Under the pieces are notes generated by a model that ran no database searches, was not told the origin of the DNA, and saw only the letters and a list, made by a program, of their open reading frames with translations. DNA of 64,000 nt, from assembly GCA_945881835.1 (NCBI GenBank), contig CAMCVP010000001.1, positions 600,761 to 664,760 on the forward strand. Direction: 5' to 3'. This document shows, in pieces, positions 35,904 through 44,383 of the stretch. Both the position numbers and the translations under genes were made by a program. This DNA is from Chryseobacterium gleum (GTDB lineage: Bacteria > Bacteroidota > Bacteroidia > Flavobacteriales_D > Sanyastnellaceae). Each line of letters begins with the position of its first letter. Within the stretch, counting starts at the first letter, position 1.

Positions 35904-37118
35904 ATGACGAAAATAAAAATTGGTATTATTCAAGAGCGGAAATCACCACCCGATTTCAGAGTGCCACTGACTCCATCGCAATGCAAGCAAGTCATGGAAC
36001 AGTTTCCGCAAATTGATATAACCGTTGAATCAAGCCCACACCGGTGCTTTACAGATGTAAAATATATTCAGCAAGGAATTTCCATTTCAAGCGATGTCTT
36101 ACATTGTGATGTTTTATTCGGTGTGAAGGAAGTGCCTGCAGATGCATTAATTCCAAATAAAAAATATTTCTTCTTTTCACATACACTGAAGAAACAACCC
36201 TACAACGCCAAACTTCTTTCAACTATTCTTGAAAAGAAAATTTCGTTGGTAGATTACGAGGCGCTTAAAGGTGCCGACGGAAAAAGAATCATCGGTTTCG
36301 GCCGTTACGCTGGAATAGTTGGTGTTTACGAAGGAGTAAGAACATTCGGATTGAAACACAACTGCTTCAACATTCCTTCACCAATCACTTTAAGTGGAAG
36401 GGAAGAGTTCGATGCTATTTTGAAAAGTGCCGATCTCGGAAATATTCGCGCCGTGCTAACGGGTTGGGGTAGAGTAGGGAATGGCGCGCAAGAAATGATG
36501 GAACTTCTTAACCTGAAAAGAGTTTCTCCTGAAGAGTTCCTTCAAAACCCAAACGAGAACGGAGTCTACACACACATAGACACTCCCGAGATGTACGCGC
36601 GCACAGACGGAACGCCTTTCAATAAATCAGATTTCTACGCGAATCCGAATTTGTATACAAGCGCGCTCGGAGAATACGTGAAGCACGCAGACATCTACTT
36701 CGCTTGTCACCTCTGGAACGCGAAGAATCCAATATTACTAGACCAGTCCTTCTTCCAACTAAACACGCGATGCAAAGTAGTGGCCGATGTGTCGTGCGAT
36801 TTGAACGGTCCCATTGCCTGCACCATTAAAGCGAGCAAAGTGAGCGATTCTGTTTTTGGCTATGACCCAACAACAGGGACAGAAGTTGATTTTCGAAATG
36901 AAAACGCAGTGGCAGTTATGTCTATTGACAACCTTCCGTGTGAACTTCCAAAAGATGCAAGTGAAGATTTCGGAAATGAAATCATGAAAAGCATTTTGCC
37001 CGCTTTGTTGAATAGCGATGCCGATGGAATTTTGTGGAAGGGAACTGAAACGACTTTGGAAGGAAAGTTAACTCCTCATTTCGAATACCTCACAGACTAC
37101 GTGGCTACTGCGCGCTGA
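35904..37118 (+). CDS. Saccharopine dehydrogenase (NAD+, L-lysine-forming)-like / alanine dehydrogenase-PNT N-domain protein
   Basis: 404 residues, cytosolic. N-terminal AlaDH/PNT-type domain (GIIQERKSPPDFRVPLTPSQC, about 6-26), LVDYEAL and GFGRYAGIVGVYEG, a glycine-rich dinucleotide site (VLTGWGRVGNGAQEMM, about 185-200), then the family-specific VADVSCDLNGPIACT and SIDNLPCELPKDASEDFG. These last motifs match lysine-forming saccharopine dehydrogenases and LKR/SDH proteins, so interconversion of saccharopine and lysine plus 2-oxoglutarate is the best guess. Ends 14 nt inside the convergent TonB-like gene. Confidence 0.82.
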   Translation: MTKIKIGIIQERKSPPDFRVPLTPSQCKQVMEQFPQIDITVESSPHRCFTDVKYIQQGISISSDVLHCDVLFGVKEVPADALIPNKKYFFFSHTLKKQPYNAKLLSTILEKKISLVDYEALKGADGKRIIGFGRYAGIVGVYEGVRTFGLKHNCFNIPSPITLSGREEFDAILKSADLGNIRAVLTGWGRVGNGAQEMMELLNLKRVSPEEFLQNPNENGVYTHIDTPEMYARTDGTPFNKSDFYANPNLYTSALGEYVKHADIYFACHLWNAKNPILLDQSFFQLNTRCKVVADVSCDLNGPIACTIKASKVSDSVFGYDPTTGTEVDFRNENAVAVMSIDNLPCELPKDASEDFGNEIMKSILPALLNSDADGILWKGTETTLEGKLTPHFEYLTDYVATAR

Positions 37119-37860
37119 AGGTAAAGGAAATAGTTCCCGACTGTGCTTTGCTTGAAGAACCGCTGAACAACCAGCGTTGCGCATAAGCTAAAGATTCTGA
37201 AGATAAACATGCATCTTTCGATGATCGCCCGTCGTCCATCTTCGCACTCACAACTTTTCCCCATTCATCAACGGTAATATTTATCACAACCGTTCCTGCG
37301 CCTTTGCATTTATACGTGGGTTTCGGCGCTTGCTTAATGCTTCTTCCACTCAAAGAAAATGTAGCCGTAACAGGACCTGAATAACTGGTGTTCCCACCTT
37401 GCTCAGTAGCGTTATTGTTGTTGTTGGAAGTAGAACGGTCGGTAGGATTAGCAACTCCAGCGGAATGATCGGTATGATTGGTCAACAGTTGATCACTCAT
37501 CTGCTTCGCGTAATTCAAGGCACTTTGAGAACCTTGTGCACCCGCATTACCAGAACGATTTTCATTCCCAGTATAATTCACCTCTTCGTTAACTCTTGCT
37601 GATTCCGTTGAAGCAATAAGGTTGCGCACAGACTCACTCATTTTTGAATTACCCGCATCATCGCCACCGCCAGCCTCCTCTGGAGGGGCTTCCAACTCAA
37701 CTTCCATCTCTTGAACCACAGGAACAATGGGCTTTACAATCAGTTTATCCGGAGTAGAGCTAATGAAATACCCAAACAACATCACGAATGCATAACCCAA
37801 AACGCCTATGAGAATAGACGAAGTCCAGGTGTTCGATTGTTTGGGGTGAAGTTTTATCAT
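37105..37860 (-). CDS. TonB-like energy transducer protein
   Basis: 251 residues with the layout of a TonB-type protein: short cytosolic N-terminus, one transmembrane helix (about 14-34), a long low-complexity periplasmic part (PPEEAGGGDDAG, Asn/Ser/Gly-rich to about 165), and a C-terminal beta domain (GAGTVVINITVDEWGKVVSAKM ... ARWLF-like YAQRWLFSG) about 180-251 similar to the TonB/TolA C-terminal fold. Would transmit inner-membrane energy to outer-membrane transporters; no ExbBD nearby. Divergent from the Cys-rich gene, 85 bp between starts. -7-like box TATTTTCG upstream. Confidence 0.72.
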   Translation of the reverse strand: MIKLHPKQSNTWTSSILIGVLGYAFVMLFGYFISSTPDKLIVKPIVPVVQEMEVELEAPPEEAGGGDDAGNSKMSESVRNLIASTESARVNEEVNYTGNENRSGNAGAQGSQSALNYAKQMSDQLLTNHTDHSAGVANPTDRSTSNNNNNATEQGGNTSYSGPVTATFSLSGRSIKQAPKPTYKCKGAGTVVINITVDEWGKVVSAKMDDGRSSKDACLSSESLAYAQRWLFSGSSSKAQSGTISFTFSAQ

Positions 37861-37919
37861 GTTTCTGCAACGAAAATAAGACTTTTATTATTTTCTATTG
37901 CGTTAATTCCTTGCTTCAC

Positions 37920-37927
37920 TATATTTG
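37920..37927 (+). promoter_or_regulatory. Predicted -7 promoter box of the Cys-rich secreted protein gene
   Basis: TATATTTG, exact consensus, 18 nt before ATG 37946, with a TTG about 20 nt further upstream at the -33 position. Confidence 0.6.
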
Positions 37928-37945
37928 ATTCAAATTATAAGTAAA

Positions 37946-38296
37946 ATGAAAAAACTAATTGCGTTCGTAGCATTGTCTATCTTCTTCGCAGGAGTAGCAT
38001 CGGCTCAAGTTGAAAATACAACAACCACTTCAGAAAAGAAAACGGAGTGCACAAAATCTAAAGAGTGTTGCAGCAAGTCTGCCGCTACTCAAAGCGCTGA
38101 AAAGAAAGAGTGTTCTGCTACGAAAGCAGAAGGCAAATCAGAGTGTTGCAGCAAGAGCGCAGCAGCTGACGCTAAGAAAGGTAAGAAAAAAGGAAAAGAG
38201 TGTTGCTCTAAAGATGCTGCTACAAAAGGCGAGCAGAAAGAGGGATGCAAAGAGGGAGAGAAGAAAGACTGCTGCAAAAAAGCAGGTGAGAAATAA
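37946..38296 (+). CDS. Small secreted cysteine- and lysine-rich repeat protein
   Basis: 116 residues from MKKLIAFVALSIFFAGVASA, a standard Sec signal peptide. The mature 95 residues hold 11 Cys, mostly as CC pairs in a repeated module ECCSKSAA / ECCSKDAA (about residues 41, 66 and 84), spaced by Lys/Glu-rich linkers; aromatic residues are almost absent. It is probably unfolded until metal or disulfide binding. A metal-binding or redox role is plausible by composition only. A strong promoter box and a terminator frame the gene as a single-gene unit. The overlapping +1 frame is a shadow. Confidence 0.8.
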   Translation: MKKLIAFVALSIFFAGVASAQVENTTTTSEKKTECTKSKECCSKSAATQSAEKKECSATKAEGKSECCSKSAAADAKKGKKKGKECCSKDAATKGEQKEGCKEGEKKDCCKKAGEK

Positions 38297-38320
38297 TTCC
38301 TTATTAATTGAAAATTTTTT

Positions 38321-38350
38321 AAACCTCGGCTAGTTCCGAGGTTTATTTTT
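38321..38350 (+). terminator. Terminator of the Cys-rich gene, fused with the next promoter
   Basis: AAACCTCGG - CTAGTT - CCGAGGTTT, 9-bp stem, then TATTTTTG. The T-run of the terminator is at the same time a perfect -7 box for lhgO. Confidence 0.85.
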
Positions 38351-38351
38351 G
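38344..38351 (+). promoter_or_regulatory. Predicted -7 promoter box of lhgO
   Basis: TATTTTTG, exact consensus, 19 nt before the GTG start at 38371. Confidence 0.55.
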
Positions 38352-38370
38352 CAACCAAATCAAAAGAGCC

Positions 38371-39591
38371 GTGAAGAATTCATTCGATGTGATTATTGTT
38401 GGAGGAGGAATTGTTGGTGCAGCCACCATGTACAAAATACAAATGGCTTATCCAAACAAGAAGATTTTGTTGTTGGAAAAAGAGAGCGGCCTTGCCGATC
38501 ACCAAACAGGAAACAACAGTGGTGTAATTCATTCGGGAATTTACTATAAGCCTGGTTCGAAAAAAGCAGTGAATTGTGTGAATGGAAGAAGAGAGCTCGT
38601 GGCTTTCGCTAAAGAGCACAACATAGATCATGACGTTTGTGGAAAGTTGATTGTGGCTGTAGATGAATCTGAACTTCCCTTCTTGAACAAGATTGAACAA
38701 CACGGCGTAGAGAATGGTATTGAAGACATGCGTCGCGTTACCCCGGAAGAAATTCGACAAATAGAACCGCATTGTATTGGAATAGACGGTTTGTTTATTG
38801 GATGTACAGGCATCATAGATTTTCGTGGAACTACAAACAAATTGGCTGAATTGTCATTGAAAACGAATACCCATTCAGAAGTTCATACTTCAGAAGAGGC
38901 GTTGAGTTTTGAGCACAAGCCCAATTCAACAGTTGTTATCACCAACAAAGGAAAGTATGAAGGAGCGAATTTAATTGTGTGTGGTGGATTGCAAGCCGAT
39001 CGTCTAGCAAGAAAAGACGGTATTGATTTGAAAGAACAAGTTGTCGGCTTCCGTGGCGATTATTACGAGCTGACTGAAAACGCAAAGCACAAAGTTAAAA
39101 ACCTTATATACCCTGTTCCGAATCCTGATTTCCCATTCCTTGGCGTTCACTTCACGCGCATGGTAGACGGTTCTGTAGAATGCGGGCCCAATGCCGTGTT
39201 CACCTTCAAGCGTGAAGGATACGGTAAAACTGATTTCAGCTTCCGAGATACTTGGGATGCTTTAACATACAAAGGAACATGGAAGCTTTTCTTTTCGAAT
39301 ATGAAATTCGGAATCGATGAATACAGAAGAGCATTTAGTAAGAAATTATTCTTGAAAACCCTTCAGCGTTTGCTTCCATCTTTAACCATGGAAGACATTG
39401 AACCAGGAAGAGCAGGTGTTCGTGCCTTGTTGCTTCGTGAAGACGGAGATACACGCGACGACTTCAGAATTGAGTATACAAAAAGGAGCATTCATGTTCT
39501 GAATGCCCCTTCTCCTGCGGCAACCGCATGCTTGGCCATTGGTGGAGATATTCTACAAATGGCGGAAGAGCATTTTGGTTGGAAGAAATAA
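38371..39591 (+). CDS. lhgO: L-2-hydroxyglutarate oxidase/dehydrogenase
   Basis: FAD-dependent oxidation of L-2-hydroxyglutarate to 2-oxoglutarate, feeding electrons to the membrane quinone pool. 406 residues. FAD-binding FDVIIVGGGIVGAATMYKI (4-22), the NSGVIHSGIYYKPGS motif (about 49-63) that carries the family His, and C-terminal GRAGVRALLLRED plus HVLNAPSPAATACLAIG are all diagnostic for LhgO. The start is GTG (MKNSFDV); no ATG fits before the FAD motif. Stands alone, convergent with fabD. Confidence 0.92.
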   Translation: MKNSFDVIIVGGGIVGAATMYKIQMAYPNKKILLLEKESGLADHQTGNNSGVIHSGIYYKPGSKKAVNCVNGRRELVAFAKEHNIDHDVCGKLIVAVDESELPFLNKIEQHGVENGIEDMRRVTPEEIRQIEPHCIGIDGLFIGCTGIIDFRGTTNKLAELSLKTNTHSEVHTSEEALSFEHKPNSTVVITNKGKYEGANLIVCGGLQADRLARKDGIDLKEQVVGFRGDYYELTENAKHKVKNLIYPVPNPDFPFLGVHFTRMVDGSVECGPNAVFTFKREGYGKTDFSFRDTWDALTYKGTWKLFFSNMKFGIDEYRRAFSKKLFLKTLQRLLPSLTMEDIEPGRAGVRALLLREDGDTRDDFRIEYTKRSIHVLNAPSPAATACLAIGGDILQMAEEHFGWKK

Positions 39592-39601
39592 ATTCTTCTA
39601 A

Positions 39602-40486
39602 TTATGAAATGGCGCCACTGCTAAGTGGTAAATCGCGACTCACTTTTCTAAATAGTCCTTGCAAAACTTTGCCTGGACCTACCTCAACAACTTCGCTGCA
39701 ATGATCTGCAATCATGGCGTTCATGGTTTGCGTCCAACGCACTGGCGCTGTCAATTGCACAATTAAATTCTTCTTAATTTCTTCAGGGTCTGAAACCGCG
39801 GATGCTGTTACGTTCTGGTAGACAGGACAAATAGGTGTGTGGAACGGAGTAGCAGCAATAGCCGCTTCCAATTCAACACGAGCAGGCTCCATAAGCGGGC
39901 TGTGAAACGCGCCGCCAACGGGAAGTTTCAATGCACGCTTTGCACCTGCAGCAAGAAGCGCTTCGCAGGCTTTGTCGATAGCCTCGTTCTCTCCAGATAT
40001 AACTAACTGCCCCGGGCAGTTGTAATTTGCTGCAACCACTACTCCAGGAGTTTCGGCACAAACATTTTCAACCACGTCATCTTCCAAATTCAAAATTGCA
40101 GCCATGGTCGAAGGGTTAGCTTCGCATGCTTTCTGCATAGCCACAGCACGAGCGTATACCAATTTCAAAGCATCTGCAAATTCAAGAGTCCCGTTAGCAA
40201 CCAAAGCGCTGAACTCACCCAAACTGTGTCCTGCAACCATTGAAGGTTGAAATGAATCACCCATAGCTTTAGCCATCGCAACGCTGTGCAAAAAAATGGC
40301 GGGTTGCGTAATATTGGTTTGCTTTAACTCTTCTTCAGTTCCGCTGAACATCACATCTGTAAGTCGAAATCCTAAAATTTCATTGGCAGAATCCATCAAC
40401 TCTTTTGCTACCGCAGAACTTTCATAAAGGTCTTTTCCCATGCCAGGAAATTGAGAACCTTGTCCAGGAAAAACGTATGCTTTCAT
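39602..40486 (-). CDS. fabD: Malonyl-CoA:ACP transacylase
   Basis: Loads malonyl groups onto acyl carrier protein for fatty-acid elongation. 294 residues from MKAYVFPGQGSQFPGMGKDLY; the open frame extends 22 codons upstream but that part overlaps the promoter box TACTTTCG. Catalytic Ser88 in GHSLGE, the substrate Arg region (YARAVAMQKAC), GGAFHSPLME with the catalytic His, and VGPGKVLQGL are all seen. No other fab genes are adjacent. Confidence 0.95.
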   Translation of the reverse strand: MKAYVFPGQGSQFPGMGKDLYESSAVAKELMDSANEILGFRLTDVMFSGTEEELKQTNITQPAIFLHSVAMAKAMGDSFQPSMVAGHSLGEFSALVANGTLEFADALKLVYARAVAMQKACEANPSTMAAILNLEDDVVENVCAETPGVVVAANYNCPGQLVISGENEAIDKACEALLAAGAKRALKLPVGGAFHSPLMEPARVELEAAIAATPFHTPICPVYQNVTASAVSDPEEIKKNLIVQLTAPVRWTQTMNAMIADHCSEVVEVGPGKVLQGLFRKVSRDLPLSSGAIS

Positions 40487-40505
40487 TATTGTAGTAAATT
40501 TGATA

Positions 40506-40513
40506 CGAAAGTA
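40506..40513 (-). promoter_or_regulatory. Predicted -7 promoter box of fabD
   Basis: Minus-strand TACTTTCG, one base from consensus, 19 nt before ATG 40486. Confidence 0.45.
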
Positions 40514-40568
40514 AGTAAATCTTCTTCCTTCCGAAAAAAACATCAAGGTCAATTATTCTCCGAGAAGT

Positions 40569-41531
40569 ATGGATAAATCCATGTACACATATCACAAAGC
40601 AAAGGTGGTTGTCTTATTATCTGCGGCTTTCGTGTTTCTTTTTTTTGCATATCTATTTTCAGGTGCTTGGTTTGTAATGACCTATTTTGGGACCGGTTTG
40701 TCATATTCTTGGGCGCTTTATGAGGTCTTACAAGCTAGCGCATTTTGGTTTTTTTTTATTATCCAGCTCATTATTTATACAGTAGTGGTTCTAGTTATAT
40801 TAAACACATTTTACAATGAGCGGCGCATGACTCTTATGCAACAAGAGTTTGTGAATAATGTTACTCATGAAATAAAAACGCCACTATCCACGATTTTGAT
40901 GGCTGCAGAAGTTTTGGTTGAGGAAAACATTCAAAACAAACCTTTTCGCCGAGATCAATACATTTCAATCATTCGGAATGAAGGTGAGAAACTCCGTGAA
41001 GAGCTGGACAGAGTGCTTGATGTCTCGCGAATGTCCAATATAGGAACGCACCTGAATAAAGAATTATTTTCTCCAAAAGAACTCTTATATACAATAGTCG
41101 AGCGAATGAGGCTCCAGTTTAAAAATTACAATGGCGCCTCTGAGATAATTTGGGATGCCGGCAATTCGGAAATTTTGTTTGACAAGAAATCGTTTGAATT
41201 AATCCTGACAAACCTCATTGATAACGCCTTGAAGTATAATATTGCGGAACCCTCTATTGTTATTGGGGTGAAAGCAGCAGATGATCATATGGTTATTCGT
41301 GTAACAGACAATGGAATTGGCATTGAAACAGTTTATCATGCTGAACTTTTTCACAGATTCTTTCGCGTTCCATTAGGCGAGACTCATCACATAAAAGGTT
41401 TCGGTCTTGGCCTATACCTTGTGAAGCAGTTGATGGATGCACATAATTCATCTATATTCGTGACGAGTAAAGAAAATGAAGGCACAACGGTAACACTGAA
41501 AATTCCCTTGGCATCTAAAAACAATGAGTAA
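40569..41531 (+). CDS. Two-component sensor histidine kinase
   Basis: 320 residues. Two transmembrane helices (about 11-38 and 57-81) enclose a very short outside loop of about 20 residues, so no separate sensor domain is present; sensing is probably through the membrane or a partner. HisKA dimerisation domain with His100 in NNVTHEIKTPLS, then a HATPase_c domain with N box (LTNLIDNALKYN), G1 (VTDNGIGIE) and G2 (GFGLGLYLVKQL). Overlaps the response regulator gene by 8 nt. Confidence 0.92.
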   Translation: MDKSMYTYHKAKVVVLLSAAFVFLFFAYLFSGAWFVMTYFGTGLSYSWALYEVLQASAFWFFFIIQLIIYTVVVLVILNTFYNERRMTLMQQEFVNNVTHEIKTPLSTILMAAEVLVEENIQNKPFRRDQYISIIRNEGEKLREELDRVLDVSRMSNIGTHLNKELFSPKELLYTIVERMRLQFKNYNGASEIIWDAGNSEILFDKKSFELILTNLIDNALKYNIAEPSIVIGVKAADDHMVIRVTDNGIGIETVYHAELFHRFFRVPLGETHHIKGFGLGLYLVKQLMDAHNSSIFVTSKENEGTTVTLKIPLASKNNE

Positions 41532-42213
41532 AATTCTTTTGGTTGAAGACGATGAGAACTTGGGTTTCGTAATTCAAGATCAATTGACCGATTTAGGTCA
41601 TGAGGTTATTCGTTGCAGATCTGCGCGAGAAGGCTTGTTGGCTCTGGGAAGGGAAATGGTAGATCTTTGTCTACTCGATGTTATGATGCCTGTTAAAAGT
41701 GGTTTTGCGATGGCAGAAGATATTAAGAAACTTTTTCCAGAAATACCTTTCGTTTTTCTAACTGCTAAACAGCAATTATCTGACCGACTTAAAGGACTTT
41801 CGATTGGCGCAGACGACTACATTACAAAACCTTTTGTAATTCAGGAATTAAATCTTCGAATTCAAAATATCCTTCGTAGATCAGGTAAAATCGAGGTCAA
41901 ACCCCTCACGGAATTGTATAACATCGGAAGCTATTCATTTGATAACATCAATAACTACCTCATCTGGCCAAGCGGAATGAGACAGCATTTGACAAACAAG
42001 GAGGCAAGTCTCCTCAAAGCGTTTTGTGAGGGAAAGGGAAATGTTATGACACGTGAGAATTTAGCCAATCTCGTTTGGGGTGAAGAGTCTTATTTTGTCG
42101 CTCGCACCATGGATGTTTACATTGCAAAACTGCGAAAATTCTTTTCTGAAGATAGCCGTATTCAAATCATAAATTTGCACGGAGTAGGATTCCAATTCGT
42201 AGTTGAAGAATAA
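41524..42213 (+). CDS. OmpR/PhoB-family response regulator
   Basis: 229 residues. Receiver domain 1-115 with acidic pocket EDDE (8-11), phospho-acceptor Asp52 (LLDVMMP), Thr in LTAK and Lys in DYITKPF. C-terminal winged-helix DNA-binding domain about 130-229 (LTNKEASLLKAFCEGKGNVMTRENLANLVWG ... MDVYIAKLRKFF). Regulates genes in response to the overlapping kinase gene upstream (8-nt overlap), forming a pair. Targets unknown; similar to the RprXY-type pairs of Bacteroidota by architecture. Confidence 0.93.
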   Translation: MSKILLVEDDENLGFVIQDQLTDLGHEVIRCRSAREGLLALGREMVDLCLLDVMMPVKSGFAMAEDIKKLFPEIPFVFLTAKQQLSDRLKGLSIGADDYITKPFVIQELNLRIQNILRRSGKIEVKPLTELYNIGSYSFDNINNYLIWPSGMRQHLTNKEASLLKAFCEGKGNVMTRENLANLVWGEESYFVARTMDVYIAKLRKFFSEDSRIQIINLHGVGFQFVVEE

Positions 42214-42233
42214 TCAATAATTAGAGCAAGAAG

Positions 42234-42941
42234 ATGGATAAAGATGATCGCGTAAGAAGGAAATTCACACCTCGCTCGTGGAACGAGTTAAAGTCGAATG
42301 ATAGTTGGAGTATTTTTAAAATATTGTCAGAGTTTGTGGAAGGATACGAGCGCATGGCGGCCATTGGTCCTTGTGTTTCAATTTTCGGTTCGGCTCGCAC
42401 AAAGCCAGACAATAAGTATTATTCAACGGCAAAAGAAATTGCGTTCAAACTTACACAGAAGGGCTACGGTGTTATAACTGGCGGAGGCCCTGGTATTATG
42501 GAAGCTGGTAATATCGGTGCGAAAGATGGACAAGGTGCAAGTGTTGGATTAAATATTAAGCTACCGTTCGAACAATATCCGAACCCTTATATCGATTACG
42601 ACAAGAGCATCAATTTCGATTATTTCTTTGTTCGAAAAGTTATGTTTGTTAAATACAGCCAAGGTTTTGTCGTTATGCCTGGTGGATTTGGTACACTTGA
42701 CGAGTTTTTCGAAGCGTTGACGCTTATACAAACGTATAAGATTGGTCGTTTTCCAATTATACTTGTAGGGAAATCTTTTTGGGAAGGATTAGTCGATTGG
42801 ATTCAAAAAGTTTTGCTAGAAACAGAAAACAACATCAACGAAGAAGATATGATGCTTTTCTCGGTGGTAGATACCGCCGATGAAGCGGTTGAAGAAATCG
42901 ATAAATTCTATTCGCAGTATTTGCTAAAACCAAACTTCTAA
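42234..42941 (+). CDS. LOG family protein (TIGR00730 Rossmann fold)
   Basis: 235 residues. Rossmann-like nucleotide-binding fold of the LOG / lysine-decarboxylase-like family, with VSIFGSARTKPDNKYY, GYGVITGGGPGIMEAGN and the hallmark VVMPGGFGTLDEFFEALT. Family members hydrolyse nucleoside 5'-monophosphates of cytokinin type or AMP/PpnN-like substrates. No lysine decarboxylase activity is expected. Starts 20 nt after the response regulator and its stop shares one base with yaaA (TAATG), so it is likely in the same transcription unit. Confidence 0.88.
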   Translation: MDKDDRVRRKFTPRSWNELKSNDSWSIFKILSEFVEGYERMAAIGPCVSIFGSARTKPDNKYYSTAKEIAFKLTQKGYGVITGGGPGIMEAGNIGAKDGQGASVGLNIKLPFEQYPNPYIDYDKSINFDYFFVRKVMFVKYSQGFVVMPGGFGTLDEFFEALTLIQTYKIGRFPIILVGKSFWEGLVDWIQKVLLETENNINEEDMMLFSVVDTADEAVEEIDKFYSQYLLKPNF

Positions 42942-43708
42942 TGCCATCGTTTTTACTAGCTATTCTCTCACCCTCGAAACTCATGAACGAGACATTTCAA
43001 GAGTTTAAAGGAGAGGCCTCTTTGCCTTTGTTCACGAAAGAAACCGAAATGCTCTGTGCCGAATTGAAAAAAGTTTCAGTAGATGAGTGGAAGCAAAAAA
43101 TGAAGATAACCGATGAAATCGCAATGAATACTCAATCGCGTTTTCAAAAATGGAACAAGAAGGATTTATCGAAGGGTATTCCTGCTGCATTACTTTTCAG
43201 CGGCGAAGCATTTAAATCGCTCGACGCGAAATCATTTTCAAAGTCAAATTGGAGAACAGCTGAGCAATCACTGAGAATACTCAGCGGTTTTTACGGAGTT
43301 CTAAAGCCAACAAACACTGTTCTGCCATATCGATTAATGGTTGGGACTCCTTACAAAACAGCTGCCGGTAAAACCCTTTATTCTTATTGGAGCGAAGGGG
43401 TGACGAAGTACCTTGAAAACGAAATAGCCCCCAAAGGTTATCTACTCAACTTATCGTCTGACGAGTATTTCAAGTTAATTGACTTGAAAAATTTCAATCG
43501 TGAAATTCTTCATTTCAAGTTCTTTCAAACGAAGGGAAAAGAATTGAAAAGCATTCCAACATTTTCAAAACAGGCAAGAGGAAGCATGGCGAGATTCGTT
43601 ATAGAATCAAATGCCAAGTCGGTAGAATCGCTTAAAATGTTCAGTGAAGATGGGTATTCTTTCAATGAAAAATTAAGCAACGGCAAAACGCTGGTGTTCG
43701 TTCGCTAA
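42941..43708 (+). CDS. yaaA: Peroxide stress protein YaaA family
   Basis: 255 residues, full length for the YaaA/DUF328 family, which limits free intracellular iron during hydrogen peroxide stress and adopts a DNA-binding cantaloupe fold. Motifs: LLAILSPSKLMN at the start, NTQSRFQKW, PAALLFSGEAFKSLDA, LRILSGFYGVLKPTNTVLPYRLMVGT and LLNLSSDEYFKLID. Coupled to the LOG gene by a TAATG overlap. Convergent with the kinase gene, whose stop is 2 nt away. Confidence 0.92.
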   Translation: MPSFLLAILSPSKLMNETFQEFKGEASLPLFTKETEMLCAELKKVSVDEWKQKMKITDEIAMNTQSRFQKWNKKDLSKGIPAALLFSGEAFKSLDAKSFSKSNWRTAEQSLRILSGFYGVLKPTNTVLPYRLMVGTPYKTAAGKTLYSYWSEGVTKYLENEIAPKGYLLNLSSDEYFKLIDLKNFNREILHFKFFQTKGKELKSIPTFSKQARGSMARFVIESNAKSVESLKMFSEDGYSFNEKLSNGKTLVFVR

Positions 43709-43709
43709 A

Positions 43710-44324
43710 TCAGAACAAGCCGTTTAATTGGGCTTCTATACCACTGATGATCGTTCCTAAATCTTCTGGATTCTCATGGAAGCGATTGTTGTCGATATCT
43801 ATAATTAACATCTTCCCTTTAGTATAGGTGGTTACCCAAGCTTCGTAACGCTCGTTTAAGCGCGTTAAATAGTCAAGGCGAATAGCCTCTTCGTAGTCAC
43901 GTCCACGCTTCTGAATGTTTTGAACCAAGGTCGGAACTGATGCTCTCAAGTAAATTAATAAATCTGGAGGAGTAATGAATTCATCCATTACACCAAACAA
44001 ATCAGAATAGTTTTCGAAATCGCGCGTAGTCATAAGACCCATTGCGTGTAGGTTCGGAGCGAATATGTAGGCGTCTTCGTATATAGTGCGGTCTTGCACA
44101 ATTTTCTTAGATTTCTTTTTTATATCGATCAATTGTCTGAAACGACTTCTTAAGAAAAATACTTGTAGGTTGAAAGACCAACGCTGCATGTCTTTGTAGA
44201 AGTCACTTAAATAAGGATTGTTGTCGACTTCTTCAAAATGAGCGGTGTATTTATAATGCTTAGCAATTAAAGTTGTAAGCGTAGTTTTTCCTGAACCGAT
44301 GTTTCCGGCAATAGCTATATGCAT
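43710..44324 (-). CDS. Deoxynucleoside kinase
   Basis: 204 residues. Salvage enzyme phosphorylating deoxynucleosides. P-loop AGNIGSGKTT (6-15), EEVDNNPYLSDFYKD with the general-base Glu, QDRTIYEDAYIFAPNL (DRS-type motif, here DRT) and the LID arginines in QNIQKRGRDYE. These match the dCK/dGK type kinases common in Bacteroidota and Firmicutes. Substrate specificity (deoxyadenosine or deoxyguanosine) cannot be read. Box TACTTTCG on the minus strand at 44350-44357. Confidence 0.9.
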   Translation of the reverse strand: MHIAIAGNIGSGKTTLTTLIAKHYKYTAHFEEVDNNPYLSDFYKDMQRWSFNLQVFFLRSRFRQLIDIKKKSKKIVQDRTIYEDAYIFAPNLHAMGLMTTRDFENYSDLFGVMDEFITPPDLLIYLRASVPTLVQNIQKRGRDYEEAIRLDYLTRLNERYEAWVTTYTKGKMLIIDIDNNRFHENPEDLGTIISGIEAQLNGLF

Positions 44325-44383
44325 AATTCGTAGAGGTAATAATCAGTTTCGAAAGTAGAGAAAAAATATGGATTTCCGAAGCC

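Noticed and set aside
38010..38333. 107-codon frame overlapping the Cys-rich gene
   Set aside because: A +1 shadow of a Lys-rich A-rich coding sequence; the signal peptide, promoter spacing and CC repeats belong to the other frame.
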